A stretch of 64,000 nucleotides of DNA, from contig CAZXWC010000001.1 of assembly GCA_964644525.1 (NCBI GenBank), positions 1 through 64,000 on the forward strand, in the 5' to 3' direction. Under the pieces are notes generated by a model, which was given only the letters and a program-made list of their open reading frames with translations, ran no database searches and was not told the DNA's origin. Origin of the DNA: BM714 sp964644525 (GTDB lineage: Bacteria; Bacillota; Clostridia; Peptostreptococcales; BM714). A program made the position numbers and the translations under genes. Below, piece after piece: positions 53,158-60,826 of this stretch (position 1 is its first letter; each line of letters begins with the position of its first letter).

Positions 53158-53733
53158 TTACAGGCCCGAAACGATCTTGTAAGCTTCAACAGCCATGTTG
53201 ACGCCTTCCGTGACCGCTTTGGACGTTATGGTAGCTCCGGAAATTGCCTGTATTTCATTTCCGGCGGCTCCCGCTTTGACAACCGTCAATTCAGATTCAG
53301 TGCTTTTACCAGCATACTGCCCGTAAAATTCAGGCAATAGCGCATTGGCTCCCAGGCCCGGTGTCTCCTGATGGTTGCCTACTCTCATTCCGGTAATAGT
53401 CCCATCCCCCGAGATTCCTGTAATAACCTCAACACTTCCGCCGAATCCGCCCGGCAAGGACTTGACTGTATAACCAACCAATGTGTCTCCTGAAAGTCCT
53501 TCGTAAATCTCGACAACCAGCTCATTTTCAGCCTTTACTTTGTCTATCATATCGGCTTCTATCATTTCAAAAGACTCCGCTTCAGGCAAGACTTCCTGTC
53601 TGGACAATTGGCTTGTCAGTTCCCTTTGCTCAACAATCTTGTCGATGGTGAAATCATAAACAAGAGAAAGCAATCCTGCCGCAACGGCGCATATTAAAAG
53701 TAGAATCAATCCTAATTTGCTGATTTCTTTCAT
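53158..53733 (-). CDS. rnfG: Rnf complex subunit RnfG (covalent FMN)
   Basis: 191 residues. One N-terminal membrane helix, then the FMN-binding domain with GFGGSVEVITGIS, HQETPGLGA and the flavinylation motif SGATITSKAV, where the Thr should carry phosphoester-linked FMN. The ATG shares one base with the rnfD stop (TAATG). Confidence 0.96.
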   Translation of the reverse strand: MKEISKLGLILLLICAVAAGLLSLVYDFTIDKIVEQRELTSQLSRQEVLPEAESFEMIEADMIDKVKAENELVVEIYEGLSGDTLVGYTVKSLPGGFGGSVEVITGISGDGTITGMRVGNHQETPGLGANALLPEFYGQYAGKSTESELTVVKAGAAGNEIQAISGATITSKAVTEGVNMAVEAYKIVSGL

Positions 53734-54671
53734 TATTTTTTCACACCTCCGAACACATTGGATTTGACATACTTGTCAATCAAAGGCGTAACAACATTCA
53801 TGAAGAGAATGGAGAAAGACACGCCTCCTGGGTATCCTCCAAACAATCTGATCACTACTGTGATCAAACCGCATCCAACAGCATATATGATCTGCCCCTT
53901 TGCCGTCATTGGAGATGACACATAGTCAGTGGCCATGAAAATAGCTCCCAATACGAGTCCTCCGGCAAGCAGATGGAACATCATGTAATTGAAATCAAAC
54001 CCTCCGTAAAGCAATGTCAAAACAGCCACGGTCCCCATGTATGCAAGGGGGATTCTTGGGCTTATCACTCCGCGATATACAAGATAAATTCCACCAATCA
54101 AAAGGGCCAGTGCCGAAACTTCACCTATGCATCCTCCAACTCTACCTATGAAAAGATTGAAAATGGAAACGCTTTCAGGCACAATCCTGCTACCCTTTAT
54201 AAGTGCAAGTGGAGTTGCCTCTGTCACTGCATCGACAGGAAACTTCCATGTAGTCATCTCAACCGGCCATGAAGCTATTAGAAAAACCCTTGCTGCCAAA
54301 GCTGGATTGATAAAGTTGTGTCCCAAACCTCCGAAGGCCTGTTTAGCAATTGCAATTGCAAAAACCGAACCTACTACCGGCATCCAGAAAGGAACTTCTG
54401 GCGGAAGGTTAAGTGCCAGCAAGAGTCCTGTTACTGCCGCACTGTAATCCATTACGGTAATGGCTTGTTTCCTTATGTTTTGTATGACTGCTTCCGTCGC
54501 CATAGCCGCCGCAACAGACAGCAATACGACAATCAAAGTCTGAAATCCGAAGTAATACATTCCTGCAAGAGTTGCGGGAATAAGAGCTATTACAACATCT
54601 CTCATTGTTTTATCAGTCGCTTCCTTCGACCTTATATGAGGCGATGAAGTGACTATTAATTTTCTTTCCAT
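53733..54671 (-). CDS. rnfD: Rnf complex subunit RnfD (membrane, covalent FMN)
   Basis: 312 residues from the ATG after AGGAGGG; a 42-residue in-frame extension upstream overlaps rnfC and is rejected. Multi-pass membrane protein with FGGLGHNFINPALAARVFL, the flavinylation site VTEATPLA (Thr), and SPMTAKGQIIYAVGCG, GGYPGGVSFSILFMN near the C-terminus. It takes part in ion translocation coupled to electron flow. Confidence 0.95.
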   Translation of the reverse strand: MERKLIVTSSPHIRSKEATDKTMRDVVIALIPATLAGMYYFGFQTLIVVLLSVAAAMATEAVIQNIRKQAITVMDYSAAVTGLLLALNLPPEVPFWMPVVGSVFAIAIAKQAFGGLGHNFINPALAARVFLIASWPVEMTTWKFPVDAVTEATPLALIKGSRIVPESVSIFNLFIGRVGGCIGEVSALALLIGGIYLVYRGVISPRIPLAYMGTVAVLTLLYGGFDFNYMMFHLLAGGLVLGAIFMATDYVSSPMTAKGQIIYAVGCGLITVVIRLFGGYPGGVSFSILFMNVVTPLIDKYVKSNVFGGVKK

Positions 54672-54685
54672 CTTTACCCTCCTGT

Positions 54686-56008
54686 TTATTTTGTTTTCCT
54701 TCGTTTTGAAAGTATTTCCCTTTTGGCCATTCTTATAGAATGTAGCAATGGCCGTTTCGAAGGACAAATGAAAGAACACGAACCGCACTCTATGCAATCC
54801 ATGGCACTATTCTTTTCAGCCATATCAAACATTCCGTTCAATGAATATGCGCTGATTGCAAACGGTTGTATGAATGAAGGGCATATATCTACGCACTTGC
54901 CACATCTTATGCAAGGATTAGGTTCAGGTAATCTTGCCTGTTCTTCCGTAAATACCAATACTCCTGAAGTAGTCTTGTTTGAGGGCAAGTCATCTGTGAA
55001 TTGAGCAAAACCCATCATGGGACCTCCAAGAATCAGTTTGCCCGGTTCACCTTTGTATCCTCCAGCTTGAGCAATGATTTCACTGATTCTGGTTCCATTT
55101 TTTATCATTATGTTTTTGGGTTCTGAAATCCCGTCACCTGTAACGGTGCATATCCTTTCGATGAGCGGCATTCCAGTCTTGATTGCCTTTGATATAGCCG
55201 ACATTGTTGCAACATTGCTCACAACTGCGCCTGCATCCATTGGAAGGGCTCCAGACGGAACTTCTCTTTTTGAACACGCGTAAATCAATTGTTTCTCAGA
55301 TCCTTGTGGATACTTGGTTTTTACAATCACAACCTGAATCCCGGGAAACTCCTTTGCAGCCTCTTTCATTGAAAGGACAGCATCCATCTTGTTGTTTTCA
55401 ATGGCTATAAATGCTTTTTCAAGACCCAAAACTTTCATTACGGTTCTTAATCCATAAACAACATCTTCCGGATTCTCAAGCATCAGACGATGGTCGGATG
55501 TCAAGTACGGCTCGCATTCCGCTCCATTTAAAATAAGTACGTCTATCTTCTTATCCGGAGGAGGCGATAATTTAACCCTGGTTGGGAAACCTGCTCCTCC
55601 CATTCCGACAATTCCAGCTTCATTGATTATATCGAGTATTTCTTTAGCCTCAAGCGTCTCTATATCCCCCTTGGGAACAACGCTCTCATGGACTTCATTC
55701 AATCCGTCGGATTCAATTACAATACAAGTCCCAGTCCCGTTAATAATCATCCTTTTTTCAATTTTCTTTACCGTACCGGAAATGCTGCTATGAACTGGCG
55801 CAGATACAAATCCGCCCGCTTCACCAATTTTCTGCCCAACCTTGACTTTTTCGCCAACTTCCACAATTGCCTTGCAAGGTGCGCCGATGTGTTGCTGAAG
55901 GGGAATTACTACGATTTCAGGTTCCAAAGCTTTCTCCACCGGTAAATGTTCTGTCATTTCTTTACTGTGTGGAGGATGAATGCCTCCCCTGAATGATAAA
56001 AGATTCAT
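54686..56008 (-). CDS. rnfC: Rnf complex subunit RnfC (NADH-binding)
   Basis: 440 residues. It opens with GGIHPPHSKEMT, then a NuoF-like NAD/FMN fold (GMGGAGFPTRVKLSPP, LILNGAECEPYLTSDHRLM), an SLBB domain, and two [4Fe-4S] motifs CIRCGKCVDICPS and CIECGSCSFICPS near the C-terminus. It is the site of NAD+ reduction in the ferredoxin:NAD+ oxidoreductase. First gene of rnfCDGEAB. Confidence 0.97.
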   Translation of the reverse strand: MNLLSFRGGIHPPHSKEMTEHLPVEKALEPEIVVIPLQQHIGAPCKAIVEVGEKVKVGQKIGEAGGFVSAPVHSSISGTVKKIEKRMIINGTGTCIVIESDGLNEVHESVVPKGDIETLEAKEILDIINEAGIVGMGGAGFPTRVKLSPPPDKKIDVLILNGAECEPYLTSDHRLMLENPEDVVYGLRTVMKVLGLEKAFIAIENNKMDAVLSMKEAAKEFPGIQVVIVKTKYPQGSEKQLIYACSKREVPSGALPMDAGAVVSNVATMSAISKAIKTGMPLIERICTVTGDGISEPKNIMIKNGTRISEIIAQAGGYKGEPGKLILGGPMMGFAQFTDDLPSNKTTSGVLVFTEEQARLPEPNPCIRCGKCVDICPSFIQPFAISAYSLNGMFDMAEKNSAMDCIECGSCSFICPSKRPLLHSIRMAKREILSKRRKTK

Positions 56009-56130
56009 TGTTACTCACCCCTTTATAAATAGTCGTCACATTTATATTCATTATACCGCCAAACAAGTTGCAATATAACTAATACCATGCGATCAAAAAA
56101 ACACAAAAAAAAAACATATAGTCCATTAAC

Positions 56131-56159
56131 ATAGTATCTTTAAAGGATTTTAAAGTCAA
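56131..56159 (-). promoter_or_regulatory. Promoter of rnfCDGEAB
   Basis: TTGACT (56154-56159), exactly 17 bases, TACTAT (56131-56136). It lies between the upstream module and rnfC and gives a leader of about 115 nucleotides. No clear terminator separates the upstream module, so read-through is also possible. Confidence 0.7.
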
Positions 56160-56200
56160 TCATTGTTAATTGCGTAACGAAAAACAAAAACAATTTTAAT

Positions 56201-56743
56201 TCACTGTTTTATTTTTTCTAGGCCTTCTTTTACGTGGTCTCTTATCCAACAAATAACATCGTTATTGTTCAAAGGTACATCGCCCAATACTTTTTTTATT
56301 TCCCTTGTGTCCAAAGTAAAGCATTTTTCGCCCACATTATGACTGTATATGAAATCGACGTTTATATCCGATATAACAACGGTAACCACAGTATCTACAA
56401 TATTGCCGAGAGGCGCGCGGTCTATATGGTCATATCTGAATGATGCTTCAAGTTCCGTTCCTTTTCCTGCTTCCGATCTCATGTTGAACTTCCCATCACA
56501 ATTTTCTGCTGCGGATTTAAGCATTGGAATCCCCAATCCGACTTTTCTTGTAGTCCTGCTGGTGTAAAAAGGATTAATCACTTTTTTCAGAGTTTCCTCA
56601 TCCATGCCTTTTCCGTCATCTTTTATGCGTATTGAAAAAATATTCTTCTCTATGTTTTCACAAATCTCGATTTCAACCAGTTTTGAATCGGCATGAACCG
56701 AATTTTGAGCTATATCCAATATATGCATCGACAATTCTTTCAT
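56201..56743 (-). CDS. HATPase-domain protein (histidine kinase-like ATPase) of the redox module
   Basis: 180 residues. The N-terminal 105 form a GHKL ATP-binding domain: N-box-like LDIAQNSVHADSK, G1 IKDDGKGMD, and the GLGIPMLKSAAE lid with FYTSR before it. The C-terminal 75 residues are not recognised. There is no receiver or membrane domain and no histidine phosphoacceptor box. The gene starts on the last base of the PHP-gene stop (TAATG), so it is translationally coupled. Such genes occur in the accessory sets around bifurcating [FeFe]-hydrogenase operons. Confidence 0.85.
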   Translation of the reverse strand: MKELSMHILDIAQNSVHADSKLVEIEICENIEKNIFSIRIKDDGKGMDEETLKKVINPFYTSRTTRKVGLGIPMLKSAAENCDGKFNMRSEAGKGTELEASFRYDHIDRAPLGNIVDTVVTVVISDINVDFIYSHNVGEKCFTLDTREIKKVLGDVPLNNNDVICWIRDHVKEGLEKIKQ

Positions 56744-57471
56744 TATGATTCCCCCTCGTTGCTTTTTCTCAAAGCTTTGAATATGTTTTCAATGTTTTTT
56801 TCATCAACTTCCAAGTAATTGTCGCACTCCGAAATATCGTGAAGATAATGGGCATCCGAATTTAAAAGAAAGCGGTAGTTTTTATACATCGGGTTCTTCT
56901 CTTTAAATTTCTCTTGACTTGTCTTTTTAGAAAGCTCCAATGCATCAACCTTCAAGTCGGGTGGCAAAAAGCCAAGATTGGCAATCAGGCTGAAGGCCTT
57001 TCTGTCGATGTGAGCTGGTACTGCAATCCCTTTGTGCCTATGCGCCAATTCAACCAATGCATAAATATTTAAATCTATCGAATGTATCAAGAGGCGTTTT
57101 TCCACACCTGTCAACTCGTCATTCTCGTCTAATATCAATTGCCTGCCCAAAAGTTCTTCGGAATTCGGAATCCATTCAAAGTGCCTCTTGAGTTCATCCT
57201 CAAACATTTTTACGCTATCAATCGTTTCAAACAAACAAAGGACATGCACTTCCTCTTTCGTCTGTACTTCCATTCCCGGAACCACTATGATTCCATTTCT
57301 TCGGCCCAAGGTCATGCAGGCTTGGCAATTTGCAGCATTGTTGTGGTCTGTTACCGCAATCGCATCAAGCCCCTTCAAAAGAGACATATTTATTATGTTG
57401 TTAGGAGTCATATCCTCGTCTCCACACGGTGACAAAGCAGAATGAATATGAAAATCATAATAAAGCTTCAT
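56743..57471 (-). CDS. PHP-domain phosphoesterase of the redox module
   Basis: 242 residues from the ATG overlapping the stop of the preceding DRTGG gene by one base. PHP motifs: DFHIHSALSPCGDEDMTP, AVTDHNNAANC, GMEVQTKEEVHVLC, and the C-terminal LLNSDAHYLHDI. These give the metal-binding histidines and acids of a phosphoesterase; the substrate is unknown. PHP proteins of this type are regularly linked to [FeFe]-hydrogenase accessory clusters. Confidence 0.85.
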   Translation of the reverse strand: MKLYYDFHIHSALSPCGDEDMTPNNIINMSLLKGLDAIAVTDHNNAANCQACMTLGRRNGIIVVPGMEVQTKEEVHVLCLFETIDSVKMFEDELKRHFEWIPNSEELLGRQLILDENDELTGVEKRLLIHSIDLNIYALVELAHRHKGIAVPAHIDRKAFSLIANLGFLPPDLKVDALELSKKTSQEKFKEKNPMYKNYRFLLNSDAHYLHDISECDNYLEVDEKNIENIFKALRKSNEGES

Positions 57472-57803
57472 TACATTCCCAGCTCTTTGAGTTTGCATGC
57501 CAATGTAAAGCTGTCTAGTTCCGAAGTGCAAACAACAATATTTTCTTCGTCCGCTTTAGCCAAGGTATCCTCCTCCACTTCAATGGATTCAGGCACTATT
57601 ATCATGGGCATCTCAAGAAGCGATGCAACAGCAATTATGTTCAGGTGTGTCTGAACGGTAATCCAAATATCGCCTTTGCTGCCGTTAGCCATTACCCAAC
57701 TCAAAAGATCGCAAATGTAAACTCCGTCAACGGTTTTTGTTGAATCTTTTTCACCACTGGCTTGCTCCAATTTCAATTCCTCAATAATCTCATTGATGAT
57801 CAT
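57471..57803 (-). CDS. DRTGG-like domain protein (second copy)
   Basis: 110 residues. Weakly similar in layout to the 118-residue DRTGG protein at 59514: a leading helix (IINEIIEELKLEQAS), the VDGVYICDLLSWVMAN segment in place of the CDLMSDVLAF segment, and an alpha/beta fold with MIIVPESIEVE. No catalytic residues visible; DRTGG domains are thought to be ligand-sensing. It overlaps the Fe-S protein gene by 14 bases and the PHP gene by one, indicating a co-translated set. Confidence 0.8.
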   Translation of the reverse strand: MIINEIIEELKLEQASGEKDSTKTVDGVYICDLLSWVMANGSKGDIWITVQTHLNIIAVASLLEMPMIIVPESIEVEEDTLAKADEENIVVCTSELDSFTLACKLKELGM

Positions 57804-59064
57804 TTTCAGCCTCCTGTCCTTTTCTTATTATGCAATCGTCTATTGAAGCCTCTCCGCGTACAATATCCTCCGCCAAAGCTCTGCAACTTGGGGCTCCACA
57901 TGTTCCGCAATCTATTCCCGGCAATTGCTTGTATATCTTTTCTATCATATCCATCTTGTTGATTGCAACACGTATGTCCGAATCCAATTTCATTACATTT
58001 TTGGGTTTGATGTCGTCTACCCAATCTTTCATTTCTAAATTGATTTTTTCAATTGCTTTTTCCTTATTTATCACTTCTATTTGACTCTCTCCGATTTCTT
58101 CAGAAATACGTCTGATTCTCGCTTTTGCAATAAATGAATTTTCCATTGTAAGCGGACCTCCTATGCACCCGTTTACACATGCATAGCCCTCGAAAAAATC
58201 AACATCGTTAAGCTTCCCGAGTTCCATTCCCTCCAAAACTTCAATTACATTTTCTATGCCGTCAACAGCAAGATAATTTTTGGCTTTTATGCTGAAACTT
58301 TGTCCATTCGCTTTTGCCCACCCGATTCCAACACTTGATGAATTCTGTACCTGCTTTCTTATCTCGACATCAGGATAAATCTTCAAAATCTTTGAGTACA
58401 CCGATTCTATTGAAATGGCTTTGTCGACATATGACTTCCTTATTCCAACCGGATTCTTGATGCTTGTTATCTTGGCTGGGCACTCTGTTACGTAAAATGT
58501 CCCTATGTCCTCCATAGCAAGTCCGGTTTTTTCTACAGCTTCACGTTTTGCAAACCTTGCAGCTATTTCCATTGGCGTTTCAAGTTTGATTATCCTATCT
58601 ATCAGTGAAGGAAATCTTATTTGAATAAGCCTTATTATCGCAGGGCAGAGTGTCGAAATAAGCGGGCCGTCTTTTTCTTTTTTCTCCAATCTGTCTTTCA
58701 ATGCTATGGATAGATAGTCAGCGGCCTTTGCCACATCATAAACCTCATCGAAGCCCAAATCATAAAATGAATTAAATATTTTATTGATTTTTTTGCTCAA
58801 ATGAAACTGTCCATAAATAGGAATTGAAACCAGCGCTATATTGTATTTGTAGTTTTTCATATCCGACAATTCATCCGTCAGCGCCCTTTTCGCATGGTAT
58901 GGGCATACTCTTATGCACTCACCACAATCTATGCAGCGTTCATTTATAATTTCCGCTTTCCCGTTTCGCAAACGTATTGCCTCTGTAGGACATCTTTTCA
59001 AACAATTAGTGCATCCGTTGCACTTTGTTATATCCAAATTGACTGAATGCCAATAATTTTCCAT
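57790..59064 (-). CDS. [FeFe]-hydrogenase-like Fe-S protein with C-terminal Fes domain (probable redox sensor)
   Basis: 424 residues from the ATG six bases after GGAGGG. Domains: a 2[4Fe-4S] ferredoxin (Cys15, 18, 21, 25 and 44, 47, 50, 54); a hydrogenase large-subunit-like domain (about 65-325) with shortened L1 (TLCPA, Cys140), L2 (ECPAK, Cys195) and L3 (EGYACVNGCIGGP, Cys296 and Cys300); and a C-terminal Fes domain (Cys386, 389, 394, 411) like that of RnfB. The four H-domain cysteines could hold a [4Fe-4S] cluster, but the proton-relay Cys of catalytic enzymes (TSCCP) is Leu here. Catalysis is doubtful; a sensory role is inferred. Confidence 0.85.
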   Translation of the reverse strand: MENYWHSVNLDITKCNGCTNCLKRCPTEAIRLRNGKAEIINERCIDCGECIRVCPYHAKRALTDELSDMKNYKYNIALVSIPIYGQFHLSKKINKIFNSFYDLGFDEVYDVAKAADYLSIALKDRLEKKEKDGPLISTLCPAIIRLIQIRFPSLIDRIIKLETPMEIAARFAKREAVEKTGLAMEDIGTFYVTECPAKITSIKNPVGIRKSYVDKAISIESVYSKILKIYPDVEIRKQVQNSSSVGIGWAKANGQSFSIKAKNYLAVDGIENVIEVLEGMELGKLNDVDFFEGYACVNGCIGGPLTMENSFIAKARIRRISEEIGESQIEVINKEKAIEKINLEMKDWVDDIKPKNVMKLDSDIRVAINKMDMIEKIYKQLPGIDCGTCGAPSCRALAEDIVRGEASIDDCIIRKGQEAENDHQ

Positions 59065-59077
59065 CAAATTCCCTCCA

Positions 59078-59509
59078 TCAAATATTAAAAATCATTTCCA
59101 CTTTCGTTTCCGCTCCCTTGGAAGATTCAATACTGAATTGGTCACTTGTTCTTTTCATGTTAGGCAATCCCATACCAGCTCCAAAACCCATTTCTCGCGC
59201 TTCATTGGAAGCCGTGGAAAATCCTTTCTTCATAGCCTTTTCAAGATTTTCAATTCCATTGCCATTATCATGGGCTATTACAATTATTTTATCGTGTGAG
59301 ATTTCTGTTGTGATTTTACCTCCTTCAGAATGAATCACTATGTTTATTTCTGACTCGTAAGCCGCTATTGCAATCCTTCTTACCACAGACGCTTCGATAC
59401 CTATTTGATTTAGCACTTTTTTGATATTGCTTGAAGCAAGGCCTGCCTTGGAAAACTCCTCTTTACCCACCTCATATTCAAGTTTTATAGTCTTTTCCGA
59501 TTCAACCAT
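59078..59509 (-). CDS. RsbT/RsbW-like serine-kinase/anti-sigma-type ATPase
   Basis: 143 residues, a single GHKL domain: N-box IAIAAYESEINIVIH, G1 IAHDNGNGIENLE, and G2 MGFGAGMGLPNMKRTSD. This size and motif spacing match the RsbT-like switch kinases rather than two-component kinases. No cognate STAS-domain antagonist or PP2C phosphatase lies next to it. Between the 118-residue DRTGG gene and the Fe-S sensor gene. Confidence 0.85.
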   Translation of the reverse strand: MVESEKTIKLEYEVGKEEFSKAGLASSNIKKVLNQIGIEASVVRRIAIAAYESEINIVIHSEGGKITTEISHDKIIVIAHDNGNGIENLEKAMKKGFSTASNEAREMGFGAGMGLPNMKRTSDQFSIESSKGAETKVEMIFNI

Positions 59510-59513
59510 ATGA

Positions 59514-59870
59514 TTATTCCCCTTCTATTTTTATTGCGCCAAGTCTGCTCTTGTAAAGTAAACCGCTTGCTTCAAATAAAGTATGCCTGACTCTCATTAA
59601 AACCATCTTCTTTTCTTTTGCCAATTTGCACACATCATCATCCGGATTTTTCCCTCTTACAAATACAATGTTGGACAAATCGAGCATTTCCGCAGTCCTT
59701 ATTACCTGTAAATTAGTAAGGCCTGTCAGAAGAAGGACCTTTTCATCCACAAAAGCCAATACATCGCTCATCAAATCACATGAGAAAGCCGCTTCAACTT
59801 CCCTGTCCATATACTCTTCTCCTGCCAGTATTTCAGCATCAAGTATTTCTTTTACTTCTCTAAGTAACAT
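59514..59870 (-). CDS. DRTGG-domain protein (first copy)
   Basis: 118 residues. Typical layout: LREVKEILDAEILAGEEYMDREV, then AFSCDLMSDVLAFVDEKVLLLTGL and RTAEMLDLSNIVFVRGK. DRTGG domains occur alone or fused to CBS and phosphotransacetylase domains and are thought to sense ligands. AAAGGGGAATTGCG precedes the ATG. It is the upstream-most gene of the module proper, 12 bases after the SPOR gene. Confidence 0.85.
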   Translation of the reverse strand: MLLREVKEILDAEILAGEEYMDREVEAAFSCDLMSDVLAFVDEKVLLLTGLTNLQVIRTAEMLDLSNIVFVRGKNPDDDVCKLAKEKKMVLMRVRHTLFEASGLLYKSRLGAIKIEGE

Positions 59871-59882
59871 CGCAATTCCCCT

Positions 59883-60791
59883 TTAACTAACATTTCTAAT
59901 TCCATTTATAAAAATATCCGACAAGTCGTTAATGCCTTCTTGCTTTTCCATTTCTGGAATTTTAGCCAGAACTGCTATTGACGATTCATACCAATCTATT
60001 AAACCTGGAAAAAACACGCCTCCCGAATCAAAATCCTCAAGCCTTTTTTTCATGCTTTCCAGCTCATTCAACTTCATTGAGCTTGTTTCAACCAGTTCTT
60101 CCCTAGACAAGTTTGATTTCAAATATGCCACATAATCAGATTGCGCTTCACCAATTATTGAAAGAGCCCTCTCGTAATCATTTATGCATCCAATCGCTTT
60201 TTTCTCTTTTTCCGACTCGTAAGTAAATTCAGTTGTCTTTTCAACACTGTACAAAAAAGCGTCGTCTGCAATATTCTTTGCATCTTTTTTAAAATATTCC
60301 CCCAGAGTGCTGTCTGCGTAAACGAAATTCAAAACCTTGAAGTTTTTATCCTCTAAAATAGTACCGCGTTCTCCTTTTTTCTCCAATTCCAGCAAAAACT
60401 TTTCCGCGTTTTCCCTAGTCGAAAAACTGCCTAATTGATAGGCATATAAGTTTACACTGACTTGCTTGAACTTCACCTCAGACTGTTTGCTTACATCTTC
60501 AGAATCCGTTTGCAAGGGTTTCGCAGTATCAACTTCTTCAATTTCTTCAAATGGTTTTTTAATCATGTCCGAAACTTCCGTTGCTTGTTCTTCGTCATCT
60601 CCAGAATTTGTAATTTCTTCTCCTGTCTCTTCGGCTGGATTGAGATTTTCGCTTCCCAAAAGCATAAATTTAACTCCGTAAAAACCAAGCAATGCCGAAA
60701 TTAAACATAAAAACAAAATTGAAAAAATAAACCTTCCTCTTCTGCTTCTTTTCTTTCTTTTGCTTGTTTTACTTTTATATCTTTGAGCCAT
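59883..60791 (-). CDS. SPOR-domain membrane protein
   Basis: 302 residues. A strongly basic N-terminus (KSKTSKRKKRSRRGR), one transmembrane helix (about 24-45), an acidic linker, then a SPOR-like repeat (NLYAYQLGSFSTRENAEKFLLEL, about 110-165) that may bind denuded peptidoglycan, and a helical C-terminal region. The exact role is unknown; it may be a cell-wall or division protein transcribed together with the redox module by proximity only. Confidence 0.8.
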   Translation of the reverse strand: MAQRYKSKTSKRKKRSRRGRFIFSILFLCLISALLGFYGVKFMLLGSENLNPAEETGEEITNSGDDEEQATEVSDMIKKPFEEIEEVDTAKPLQTDSEDVSKQSEVKFKQVSVNLYAYQLGSFSTRENAEKFLLELEKKGERGTILEDKNFKVLNFVYADSTLGEYFKKDAKNIADDAFLYSVEKTTEFTYESEKEKKAIGCINDYERALSIIGEAQSDYVAYLKSNLSREELVETSSMKLNELESMKKRLEDFDSGGVFFPGLIDWYESSIAVLAKIPEMEKQEGINDLSDIFINGIRNVS

Positions 60792-60814
60792 AATATCATC
60801 TCCGCTTCGTTAAT

Positions 60815-60820
60815 ATTATA
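60815..60820 (-). promoter_or_regulatory. Extended -10 promoter upstream of the SPOR gene and redox module
   Basis: TGATATAAT on the minus strand (TG-N-TATAAT), 24 bases before the SPOR ATG, just after the hemZ stop. -35 weak. Confidence 0.5.
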
Positions 60821-60826
60821 TCATAT

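Noticed and set aside
52602..53201. A 199-codon plus-strand frame opposite rnfE
   Set aside because: Mirror of a hydrophobic membrane-protein gene; Pro/Ile/Thr-rich and without start signals.
56009..56130. A small gene or RseC-like regulator between the module and rnfC
   Set aside because: The gap holds only an AT-rich leader; no frame with a ribosome-binding site is present, so the RseC regulator seen upstream of rnf in some acetogens is absent here.
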